In this document: piece after piece, positions 10,701-20,500 of the stretch
Layout: the number at the start of each line of letters is the position of its first letter
Position numbering within the stretch: the stretch's first letter is position 1
Assembly: GCA_025024175.1 (NCBI GenBank)
Contig: QCXZ01000075.1
Location: 5,456,001 to 5,520,000, forward strand
DNA length: 64,000 nucleotides
Source of the DNA: Rhyzopertha dominica
Lineage: Eukaryota > Arthropoda > Insecta > Coleoptera > Bostrichidae
Direction: 5' to 3'
The notes under the pieces: model-generated
What the model was told of the DNA's origin: nothing
The model's input: only the letters and a program-made list of their open reading frames with translations
Database searches by the model: none
Translations under genes and position numbers: made by a program

Positions 10701-12080
10701 GAAACCTTTACTGGACAGTATAATAATCAGTTTGCAAGCCGACAGCGATAGTGAAAGTGACTTTGATTCGACTGATTCGGACAGTTCCGATATTGAACAT
10801 TTCTTGTAGGTGACATTATATAGAGTATAAGTATAAGCATGTGTGTATGTATGTACACATCTAATGATAGTACATTCGATCTTAAAATATGAACACCTCA
10901 TTATGTGTTGAATGGTAATGGCAATTAGGGCTAAGTCGTCTCTGTATCAGAAACGTTGTTGCGATATGCTATCCTTGTCTATCCGAGTACATTCTCACTC
11001 CCCCGTCTATGCAGTTATCTGCAAATGTCACCAACACAGTAGTTAAATATGTAGGAGCAAAATCTTACAATTAGGTATAGTTCAAAGGCTGCTTACTTAA
11101 TTCAAAAACTGCATGCAAGTTACATCTCAGATTTATGTTCAAGCATAAACATTAATGACTTTTGGTTTTATGTTTCACATTTGATACTTAAAACATATGA
11201 ACACAGAAATACTACTCAACAAATATATTATGGTACAAATTAATATTTAACTCAACAGGCAACAACATCAACAAATAGCTTATCATACCATCCAGCTGTA
11301 GGATGAATTATTATACTTCTTTATCAGTGTCCCTTCATATGGACCAAATCTTATATCCTTCGGCAAACTTTTTATTGCAAAAACTCCATATCCATGTTTC
11401 GTAGAATTTCTAATTTCTAAGCAATCTTTCGGCACAGTCAGTTTGGCCCTATTCACAGTACCCAGTGGAACATTCTCATCTTTGATGTGATACAGGATGC
11501 CACACTTAGGACAAAAATCTAAATACACTCTCTTACATTTTTCACAATCTGCAACAAATCACAACCTGCAGATTTGAAAAAAAAACCCATCTGACTTACA
11601 AATGTAACGGTCACTTGATGGTTCCTCTTCTTCAGTGTAGTTAACACGAGCAATGTTACGTTTAGGTCTTTCGGAGACTGTCAGGAAAAAGGAAAACACA
11701 AAAAGGGATGTTAAAATAGAGCAATGGATTAAAAGGAAAGCTATACCTTGGGTGGAGGTTGGGATTTTTTTAATTCTCGGTTCATAATTTCCTTTATTGT
11801 TACCAACTCGTTTACGTTTCTGCTTATTGGATTTCATTTGAATAGATTTTTCTCTTTGCATGAAAGACGGCATTAAGTCTTCAGCATTAGGTACTAAAAA
11901 AAAATTCAAGCAATAATTACCTCATAATTAAACGTGAAAGTCATTACCATGGTCTTTAAAGGCTAAATAATTTTTGTACTGGTTGACTGCTCTCGTTTGC
12001 TCGAGTTTACCCATTTCATTCCAGTCTTTATCGGTGAAATATAATTTCACTGCCTCAATTTCTTCATCCTCCATGTCCAT
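4085..12080 (-). CDS. PRDM9-like: PRDM9-like histone methyltransferase: KRAB-like, SSXRD-like, PR/SET and C2H2 zinc fingers
   Basis: I built six exons from splice sites: 12080-11948, 11893-11747, 11677-11600, 11548-11289, 10192-9750 and 4739-4085. Phases match at every junction, giving 1716 nt and 571 residues. Exon 1 encodes a KRAB-like segment (YFTDKDWNEMGKLEQTR). Exon 3 holds a basic-then-acidic stretch in the SSXRD position (ERPKRNIARVNYTEEEEP). Exon 4 has a zinc knuckle (YCEKC, FCPKC) and enters the SET domain (GYGVF, RFGPYEGTL). Exon 5 completes SET with WLRYVNCA, EQNLIAFQY, IYYRTAR and GDELLVYYG, followed by C2H2/C2HC fingers at SCEYC and KCKYC. Exon 6 carries seven C2H2 fingers. In vertebrates PRDM9 trimethylates H3K4/K36 at sites bound by its fingers and places meiotic crossovers. 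Unlike vertebrate alleles, these fingers are diverged from each other and lack TGEKP linkers. Activity and role here are inference. Confidence 0.85.
5013..5061 (+). repeat. Left copy of a 49-bp direct repeat bounding a 4.4-kb TE block
   Basis: The 49 bases from AAGTGCAATATATTTTG to CCATCTTGCTTA recur exactly at 9425-9473. The left copy abuts an oligo-T run that would be the 3' A-tail of the minus-strand LINE starting at 5062. The pair therefore looks like a long target-site duplication. Confidence 0.8.
5062..6100 (-). mobile_element. Jockey/CR1-type LINE fragment, copy 2 (3' half)
   Basis: On the minus strand the fragment runs from the RT fingers (FPETWKSTYVCPILKKG, then NIENYWPISLICNFAKVFE) through a long gap to FIDLGVVFDQKFTFNDHI, SYGFIYRNRKEF, LLYCSLIRTRLE and IDQLEYVQRKFLKFLSYNL. 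It ends in an A-rich tail at 5061-5069. These are the usual C-terminal motifs of Jockey-like ORF2. One in-frame stop falls between RTRLE and ALIWFP, and other stops lie upstream, so the copy is inactive. It lies in the last intron of the PRDM9-like gene in the same orientation. Confidence 0.75.
6738..8755. mobile_element. Penelope-like element arranged as a 2-kb inverted repeat
   Basis: The left arm (about 6738-7618, minus sense) and right arm (7856-8755, plus sense) are near-identical reverse complements around a 237-bp spacer. The minus-sense copy extends through the spacer and encodes the PLE C-terminus: FTPFPCITSLTTKI, then a GIY-YIG endonuclease start (IVYLINCFDCQKVYIGQS, RQRITGHKS), then a conserved tail (DLGHNFDFNNPKVLTIEKNY). 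The right arm repeats only the portion from the endonuclease onward. The right arm also has a small tandem duplication of GAGTTTTGCTTTCTTATT at about 8530-8565. A partial inverted second copy is typical of Penelope insertions. The RT domain is absent. Confidence 0.85.
8640..8700 (+). ncRNA. Degenerate hammerhead-ribozyme-like motif in the Penelope terminal region
   Basis: TTGATAAA, GGGTC, loop ACAAGA, GACCC, then GAAAT reproduces the order CUGAUGA, helix II, GAAA of a hammerhead core with two substitutions in the first box. The same sequence is mirrored in the left arm around 6800-6850. Hammerhead motifs are known in the terminal repeats of Penelope-like elements. With the C and G of CUGAUGA altered, this copy is probably not catalytic. 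Confidence 0.35.
9425..9473 (+). repeat. Right copy of the 49-bp direct repeat
   Basis: An exact match to 5013-5061. It lies at the 5' boundary of LINE copy 1 in the PRDM9-like intron. Confidence 0.8.
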
Positions 12081-13240
12081 TATTTGCACTATTTTATCTC
12101 AGCCTTATCACACTTCAAACCATTAACAGTTTGAATAGGACACACCAAACACATAAAACACTTCAGAACTTCATAATAACTTTAAATCAGTNCATAATTT
12201 AAATGGACTAACAGTAACGGTTTCTGTTCTNATGTAAAATGGCGTCAAACGTTTTCTCTTTTAGCTATTCACCAAAACAATTGAATGTCACAATTTTACT
12301 GCTCTATTATTTATTTCAGAACTTTACACTGGACACTTGGTCATTCCGCTATTAGATGGCGCTTGCGGTTGATACTCTATGTAATTATAATATTCTGTGG
12401 ATCATATATTTCAAATAGGTATAGAAAAAAATGAAGATGACTGAAAAAATACGAATTATAATTTTATACCATTATACCTACATTGTACCATCTATTGCTT
12501 GTAATTAAATTTATTCATAGATTATGTGTACATAACAGCAGTTCTTATAACTCATAACACCAATCATAAATTTAATGCATCAATTTCGTTTATTCGTTTT
12601 GCTATAAATATTGCGGTTCATATTCTTCTTGAGAATGAATAAAAATGTGCAGGAAATGACCCTCCCTGTTCAGTGTCTGTTTTAACTATCAATATCAAAA
12701 CGTTTGTCTGCTGTGCTTACCAGAGACCAAGAATGTTAAAAATTGTCTCTACTTAAAATATTGGATTCCTTTTCAAACTTAAAGGTAGAAGCAATAAAAT
12801 CTTTGCCACCACTTTACAAATGCCGTCCCTTTTCAGTTGCAGGAAATGGAAAATAATAAAATTTCAACCAGCTTGTTGTGGATGCGTAGAACATGTAGGT
12901 ATAAAGTCTGCCTTTGACTCTTAAGGCACAATAATGCAGTTCTGCCTGCGAGTGCTTTAGTAAATTGACATTATTTCTTCTTGTATAAGGTGTATATAAA
13001 GTAATATATAATCCTGTGCACTTGCAACTTTTTTATTACAGTGATTTATTCATTCTGTATAAAGTACACCGAACCAGCAAACGAAAACTCAATTTCATTA
13101 CTCTTAGCTTACCCTTATGGTATTTAACGTAATAAGTGCAATGGGACATGCCACCAACTGTTTTGTTTGCATGTTTTTATTCTTGAACTTTTCGTCATCA
13201 TAAGTTCTAACCAACATCATTATTTTTTGTTCTTTGCCAC
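12081..13240. other. Upstream region of the PRDM9-like gene, no gene seen
   Basis: AT-rich, with two Ns near 12.2 kb. The ATG of the PRDM9-like gene is at 12080 and no obvious TATA box was found. The region includes the gtacaccgaacc area near 13.06 kb, without recognisable coding or repeat signatures. Confidence 0.4.
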
Positions 13241-13905
13241 GACATATTGTAAACCTTGTTATTGTGACTTCTGCTACCTTTGACGAGCATTTAGATAATT
13301 TAGACAGGCTTTTAACTAGATTACCATCTGCTGGATTCATTTTGAGGGTTAAAAACTGTTTTTCTAGACAGCAAATGATGTTTTTGGGATATATTGTTGA
13401 CAAAAGGCGGGGGAAAAGGGAGGAAAGTTTGTTGATGTTGGGAAGAACTGGAATAGCTGGCTTTCCAGGCACTGAAGGAAAAGTTGATGAATACCAAATT
13501 ATTGTACCATCCACGAGACCACTGCAGCTATAGCCTAAGTACTGATGCTCCAGACGTAGGTTTGGTGGCACATCTATTCCAGGTTGTGAACGGGGAGCGT
13601 AAATCCATTACGCCGGTTTCTCTTCTATATTTTAAGCTAAAATCAACTCTATTTTTAAAATTTAAACCAATCACACACCTCAATTTAAGGTGTTGTCATG
13701 GTTACTGGGTTGATTTTAGCTAACATCAACTTTAACAAAGAGAATAGGAACCGACCAATTGTGTTTGCTAGCCGGCTGGTGATGGATCGAGAAAAGCGCT
13801 ATGGTATTAATGAACGAGAGGCACTTGCTGTGGTATAGGCGCTGGATAAATTTAGAATTTATTTGATGCGACGACAATTTACAGCGTTTGTGTGGTACTG
13901 AACGT
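13240..13905 (+). pseudogene. Ty3/gypsy retrotransposon RT-RNase H remnant
   Basis: The RT palm-to-thumb region is readable in plus-sense translation: VIVTSATFDEHLDNLDRLL, RLPSAGFIL, then FLGYIVD. RNase H follows with STDAPDVGLVAHLFQVVNG, and after an inserted MITE it resumes as VFASRLVMDREKRYG, INEREALAVV, ALDKFRIYL. There are frameshifts and a stop where the family has Trp (VV-stop-ALDKF). No LTRs, gag or integrase were found nearby. Confidence 0.8.
13613..13756 (+). mobile_element. MITE family A, copy 2, inserted in the gypsy RNase H
   Basis: The ends CCGGTTTCTCTTCTATA and AGAATAGGAACCGACC are imperfect inverted repeats, with inner AGCTAAAATCAAC/GTTGATTTTAGCT boxes. The insertion splits the RNase H reading between NGERK and VFASR, so its boundaries can be placed from the host element. 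This is the best-defined copy of the family. Confidence 0.8.
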
Positions 13906-14305
13906 ATTCACAAAGTTCATCAAACTTTATGCCCTCAAAAGGGTTGCCATAAACCGTTTGTTTCTAAGCAATCTTAGGCTTTTGATTTTTATCAAAAATT
14001 TTTGAAACCCTCAAAATTTTTTACTTTAATCATGTTTTCTGGGATATTCTCTAATGCTATTTGTTTTTTGTCGAAGAACTGGTCTGTAAAATGATATGAG
14101 GCCCCAATTTCGGCTCAAAGTCCCTACATAACGATGAATTACAAAAATTCCTCCTATGTTGTACATATCTATATACTTTAAAAAATAATCCCTACGAGTG
14201 GGGACAAATCCTTACGTTTGGCAACATAGGTAGTGGTGGAAAATGGACCAGTGGTGGCGGCGGTAGTTCACCCTTTTTAAAAAGTGTTTTATCATTAGTG
14301 GAGAT

Positions 14306-16134
14306 ATGTCTCACTACTGTAAAATACCGGACTGTCCGAATGAACTAAATCAGGTGGTGTTTAAAATACCCAGACGTAAAGAAATGCGTGAACAATGGTT
14401 GAAAATAATTCATAACGCGTATCCTAACCTACGCATTGGAAAGAGTTTCACCGTTTGTGACAAACATTTTAAACCTTCAAATATCAATGCATATGTAACT
14501 GACGAGTGTGGAAAGATTATTACACAGGTAAATTTTGTAATTAGTCGTAAAAAATATTAATTGTGAAAAATTTTTGTTATGTAATAAGTTTAGGTGTCAC
14601 AGCCTCATTAAATAAGTATAAAACGAGTTTTCTAATGATGTAGCTTCATAAAAATGAATTCTCATTCTTTTTTATTATTTTTAGAAAACCTACGCACAGG
14701 TTAATAAGGATTAAAACATTTTTATGAACATTTCAGTTACCATCAGTAAAAAGAGTGCGCCTTAAACGCAATGCTGTTCCATATTTTGCAGTCCAGAGAA
14801 TTTCAGCCAGCGATTCAACAGCAATGCCTGTTGTACAACAAGAGCCGCAACCAAAATCTAGCGGGATTTCAAGATCACATCGTGTATATACGAAGGCATC
14901 AAAGGCAACTGTTTCGAAGACGGATTTACCAATAACTTCGGTAATTACCTATGCAGAATGCTAAACCTATCAAAATGAAATTTGATATAAGGGTGTGTCA
15001 AGCAAAAATTTAGACAAGTTGGGAACGATATTGTTTATTTAATGCACAATAAAAATAATATTATTTTGGCAAAAACACATCTAAGTTTAGTGTCTAATAA
15101 CATGTTCAGTTCCATACATCAGCAGCTTGCCTATCTTTAGTTTTGACCCTAGTCATTAGTCTTTCAAAGTGACCCACCCATATGAAATTGCAAAGTTTGG
15201 TTTGTATTCTGGTTTTCAACATGGCATAAACTTTTTGTTTTAGTTGATACCAAAACCNTTCANNGGATTGTAATTGTGGCACATTTGGTACATTTTCTGA
15301 GCGAGGTCTATATGTTATGTTGTAACGTTCAAAGCATCAATACTGCCTCTTTAATAATGCAATGTTGCCATATCTGACAAAAACAAATAATGACCATCAT
15401 ATTTTTCAATAAAGGGCAAAAGTCTCTTTAGCCAGAAGGGGCTATGAATGCTGCTGATCTTCCTTTATCCAATATAAAATAAGATGGTGAGAAATCAATT
15501 ATCAGAAGGCTTCAAATATTTTTCTCATAAGTTGTGAAGACATTTTTTCTAGGCTTTTAATTGTGATTCACCATACTTAGGTGCTAATTTTCGTTTTCTC
15601 AGTATTATCTCTGTTTTCTTTAAAATTTAACAAAAATACTCGTATGAAATTTTTACTTTTCTGACAAGTGTCGTGTAAGATTGCCCCGTTTTTCCAACAG
15701 CCATCTTTCATGTTGTTGCCTTTTACGTTCTGACATTTTTCTTGGTTTTCTTCCACACCCTATATATAAACAGCTGCTGAAAAATATAATTTTTTGTGGT
15801 ATATTTATGGAATTAGCTTGACAATCGTTTCGGATAGTTACTGATAAACATTGTAGAACAGCTCAAGATTGTAAAATGTCCTGCAAAACATAGTCAGACA
15901 CAGTTTTTATAGGATGAAGTAATGGAAACCACCATAGAATACATCAAACCGGAACTGGTTGAAATCAAACAGGAAATTATTGAAGACATGGAAGCCAATG
16001 CAGATCAGCTAGAAGTAAAACTAAAAACAGAACCCAGCGATTATGCTTACGATGAGGAATTGTATGAACCACAAAATGTAGATGGCTGTGACAGGGTTCC
16101 CCTTGACAAAATCAAGATGGAAGGTTTTAACTAA
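14306..16134 (+). CDS. THAP-domain protein, complete three-exon gene
   Basis: The exons are 14306-14527, 14737-14940 and 15913-16134, all phase 0, with acceptors atttcag and tttttatag. The product is 215 residues. Exon 1 is the THAP domain (CKIPDC, REQWLKI, AYPNL, CDKHF). Exon 2 starts with the VRLKRNAVPYF word that typically closes a THAP domain, followed by a Ser/Thr/Gln-rich linker. Exon 3 is strongly acidic (PELVEIKQEIIEDME, KLKTEPSDYAYDEE), resembling an activation or protein-interaction tail. No coiled coil is obvious. An AATAAA lies about 50 bp past the stop. The 972-bp second intron holds a dead mariner-like transposase. The protein is probably a nuclear DNA-binding regulator; its targets are unknown. 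It is paralogous to the THAP exon at 0.4 kb. Confidence 0.8.
14990..15780 (-). pseudogene. Tc1/mariner-superfamily transposase remnant
   Basis: On the minus strand the region reads PRKMSERKRQQHERWLLEK near the N-terminus, then a DDE-like C-terminal half: PFIEKYDGHYLFLSDMATLHY, YRPRSENVPNVPQL and a VYAMLKT block. This is the D-x-A-x-x-H-Y, then P-R-S-x-N-x-P-N-x-P-Q-L arrangement of an insect mariner-like family. The copy has many stops, frameshifts and Ns. Both edges carry an AGGGTGTG word in inverted orientation, which may be remnant ends. Confidence 0.6.
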
Positions 16135-16389
16135 GTAACTCGGTACATTCGTATCTACTGTGATATTAATTTAAATTGGAATAAAAAATTTTGATCAAAT
16201 GAACTGTAGTTTTAATTTAATAGAAAATCTTTCACGCATATTATTTCAAGGATGTTTTCTCTAATATATTTCCATGCATGTACTCGGCGAGAGATATTAG
16301 TAAGGTTTTTTTTTTCTATAGCAGATAATAATAGTAAAACACTAGTTTATGATCCTGTTTAAATATTATGTAATGCTAGTACAGATTTT

Positions 16390-17570
16390 TCTGCATTTCT
16401 ATTGTTTACATGATACATATGTCCTTTGAATCTAATATTTGCATTACAGTTTGTTTATCCAATGTACTTTTTTGGGCAGTTACAGCTTTAATTTCGTAAA
16501 TTCCAGATTTGTTTAACATATCTTCTTTATCCAGGGTGTTGCCTAATAAATATCTTAATGTGCAGTTACCAAAAGCAAGATTAATATTAAATTTTGAAAT
16601 TTATGTTGTTTTGAAGGATGGTATGTAAATTTCTATGGAGTTTTCTTTTTCAGGACTAAGACGTGTGTGACATGCAAATTTAATTTATATTTATGTTTTT
16701 CTAATAACTTGGTGATCATTTCTATTTTGAATCTGTTTGAGTTGGCTAAAGTATAATTGTGTCGGTGTTCTGTAGATATTAAACGTAATTCTAACGTCCT
16801 TTCTTAATACTGGTATTATTAAATCTAAAAGTGGCAATTAGGAATCGTTTTCTAGTTAAATTTATTGACTGGTGTAATAAAAATAATTTTTGTGTAAATT
16901 ATTAATATCAAAGTTATTGTCTGTTATGGCAAAATCATCGTCTACATATCTATACCATAATATCGAAAATTTATTTGTATATTTTAGATTTTTTCCAGGT
17001 AGCTTAAGAAAAGGTTAACTAAGAAAAGTGTAAGAGGGTTTCAATTGCCAATCCAAATTTTTGTTTATAAATTTTTTTATTAAATGTAAATGTGTTTTGT
17101 TCGATGCACAGTTTTGTTAACTACAAGTATTCATCAATGACTGTTTTATTGAGTTTATTTTGGTCAAGAGAATCTTCCAATAATTCTAAAGCTTCAGTTA
17201 CTGATATGCTATTGAACAATGATTCGACATCAAAAGATATTAATCTATGATTACATTTAATTTCAAAATTTTGTAATTTATCTATTAAATCTAAAAAATA
17301 TTTGATCGAACAGTCGTTATTTAATGTTAATTGACTGAATTCATTATCAACTACTGTGCTAATTGGTAATTTGGAACTTTTACATTTGAGACTATGAAGC
17401 AAAATTTGTTCCCTGGTTTATGAATTTCTGGTAGAGCATAGCTATCTGATATAAACAGATTTTGCAACTCTAACTTGTATTTAAGATTACTATTAATTAA
17501 TAAACTGCAACTGTCAAAAGTATCATTAACCTTTGTTATAAATTTTAAAAATTAATTATCTAAGGAACTG
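16390..17570 (-). pseudogene. Penelope-like element: RT and GIY-YIG remnant
   Basis: Minus-sense translation gives the RT fingers/palm (CNHRLISFDVESLFNSIS, EALELLEDSL), the catalytic box WYRYVDDDFAI near 16.93-16.96 kb, and further downstream a GIY-YIG start (SGIYEIKAVTAQK). The order RT then GIY-YIG identifies a Penelope-like retroelement. The copy is decayed by stops and frameshifts. It begins about 250 bp past the end of the THAP gene. Confidence 0.8.
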
Positions 17571-20500
17571 TAGAATCTTTGACAATGTACAGTCACTGAA
17601 AACATTACACTACTGCTATGTGCACATAAAAAAAAAACAAAGAAACCATTGAAAAAGTATAAATATACCCTGAACACGGAATATATGTTAAATGAAAAGA
17701 GCCAATTTGACTAGTTTTGAACATAGACGCTGCAAGGCGTCACTGTAATTTTTGTACAAACTTCTACATGCAAAATTGAATGTAAGGAAATTCTGGAAAA
17801 CCTTAATTTCTTGTACCACAGATTAAAACTACCTAGGTCTACTCTATTTTTCTGGTGCAAAGTAGCAAGCCAGTTTGTTAATTAAGTCACTATTTTATGT
17901 AATGTGTACGAATTTTAACAGAATTTGTAACGTATGCAATATTTTAAAATGCACTGTAAAAGAAATGTTGGATGCTGCGCCAAAATGTATTCTTTGCAAA
18001 CTAATTAGGATACCCTGTAAATGGTGGGAACTGTTGGGAATAAATGCTATTATTATTATCGAACTACTGCTACTGAGAATTTAGCATCTACTACTATTAT
18101 GATATTAGTCAAATTTAAAAATGCTGTCGTAGTACTGTGTGACTGTGACGCACTAAAGCCAGAAGAATTCCTACATGGTCTACATATTCTTCCATTTGTA
18201 TTTGATCAGCTCTCTCCAAAACCTTCTAAACAACAGGAAGAAGGCTAATTGCTACCACTATTCTATATAGGGGCAACTAAGAAGAAAATAGGAAAACAAG
18301 GGCAACAAACATCTTATTTACCAGACAAATTACTATCACTGGAAATAGTTCAAAAAGCATTTACTTTAGGTTTGGTTCTGCTATGACCCAATGATTTTTA
18401 CTGTAATAAATTTTATGTACTTACCCATTTTTTTTGTAGAAGTGTTACAAATGAGGAAATCATTGAATCACACTATCAAATTCAAATAAAACACAACAAT
18501 AAGTTTATATATCGTATTTATTTCATAACTTGAGATAATTTGTACATAGCCTAATATTATTCATTATATTATTATTTAATAAATAATTCTCACTGTGTTC
18601 CTTAAGTTAACATATCCTAAAATATTGCATTTACGCGCTCTCTATCTTTTTTGTATTCATCTCGAAGGTGACAAGAAACTGAAGAGGCTCTTTCTCTTAC
18701 AACAAAAAAAAACATTTTTTTCCAAAAGTCACCTTCGTTACTAGTAAGTTCCTCTAGCAATCTAAAGCCTAAATAATAATCTTCACTGCTGAACACACAA
18801 TGTTTTTAAGTAACAAAAAAACATGTTTTAAAACTGACACTTAAAACATATTTTTTTTCGCGTTTCTATCACAAATAATTTGGCTTACCATTTTAGCTTA
18901 GCTCACTTTTGTGTTTCCTTTTTGTAACTTAGTGACTGACTGCCGTGTGTCATGGCGACGTCCCAGAAAGAAAAAACGGAACGACCCTCCACGAACGCGG
19001 CAGCCGCGACGTTCAAAGTAAAGCATTGAACGTCATGGTTAATAACTATTCTAACCTCATCTAAGGTCTCTAGTTTATTATTATGCACAACCGTATTTAG
19101 AGCATTTCAGTGCTAGTTTTTTCGTTATATACAAACTAAATTGACGTTTGAATTTCACGTATTGCTCTTTTCCATTGTATAGGTACACACGTTACAAATG
19201 AAGCTATTTCTAACACAACTGCCTTTTGCGTTGTTGAAGTATAAAAAAAAAACTTGTCAGTTTTAACAAATTTTTGTAGACATGATGAAGTTTCGACCTA
19301 AGATATAAACGTAAATTTTGAGCCCAAATTATCAATGTACCTTTGAGATTAGGTTGAATTGTAACAGTTTCACAACTATACGGAGAAAACTTTCTCATTA
19401 ATAAAAATAATCATACAAGGAGCATAAAAATTAATCGAAACTATTAGGTCTAGTTTTCGTTTGTGACTGAAAATTCAAAGTAACAATGCAGTTTCAAAAA
19501 TTATAATAAAGTGCACACGCAACAACCAGGAATTCAAAAATGTAATATTATAAAATGTATCCTATTTAAAATACAAAAATTGACATCCACATCCATGCAA
19601 ATCAATCTGTCCCCGCAGTTTTTTATTGGGACTCGAGGGATTGTTTTGGAGCTATATAAAAATAATTCAGTCAAATTTTAAGCTCGTAATTTCAGTTTTC
19701 AACTTTTTCAATTTTTTTTATGATTTCTATATGAACAGCCGATTTTTATCCAAAAAAATAATGTTTAAATCATTGTCAGAAAATGTCTATACTCAGGAAT
19801 GTTTTCGATTTTTTTAAAGTGGTGGAATAATAAAAAAATTAAAAAAGCATTTCTGTGGAAAGAAAATGTATAAAAAATTACTTTTTTACCAAAAATTAAG
19901 AACTGCAATTATTTAAAAACAGTTATTTTTATCATTTTACTGCAAAGTGATTGCGGAAAGATCATTAGAGATTATATAATTTTAAAATAGCTTGAAAAAT
20001 TTAAGCATTTTTGGTAAAAATATTTTTTATACAATCTTTTACTGTAAAACATTGTTTAAATGCAAGATTACAGAAAAAAAATACTGTTTAATTTTTTCAT
20101 ATTGTTCCACCACTTTAAAAAATCGAAAAAATTCCTAAGTATAAATGATATTTTCTTACAAAATTTTTGATAAGTGACACTTTTCAAAGAGGCGTTTAAA
20201 TTTTATTTTTTTCATTAAAAACAGCTGTTCATCTAGAAGAGAAAAAAAATTGCAATTCACAAATTTTCAATTTGACCGTTAAAAATAATAAAAATCTAAA
20301 AAAAGGCTTTTTTGAAAAACTTGGATACTGTGAGATTAAGATTCGACTAAATAATTTTTATATGGTACCAAAACAATCCCCCAAGTCTCAATAAAAAAAG
20401 TCACGGTGGCAGATTTCATATACATATCCATCAATATCTTGTGATCTACAGAATTTGAGTGAAACTGGCATTTTTACAAGATTTGCGGAAACAACTGCAG

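Noticed and set aside
10454..10901. Opposed frames of 65-87 codons near 10.5-10.9 kb as a possible extra exon of the PRDM9-like gene
   Set aside because: Exon 4 joins exon 5 perfectly in frame across this intron and the SET domain is continuous without it.
18903..19398. Minus-strand frames of about 60 codons
   Set aside because: No domain, no splice partners, and length within chance for AT-rich DNA.
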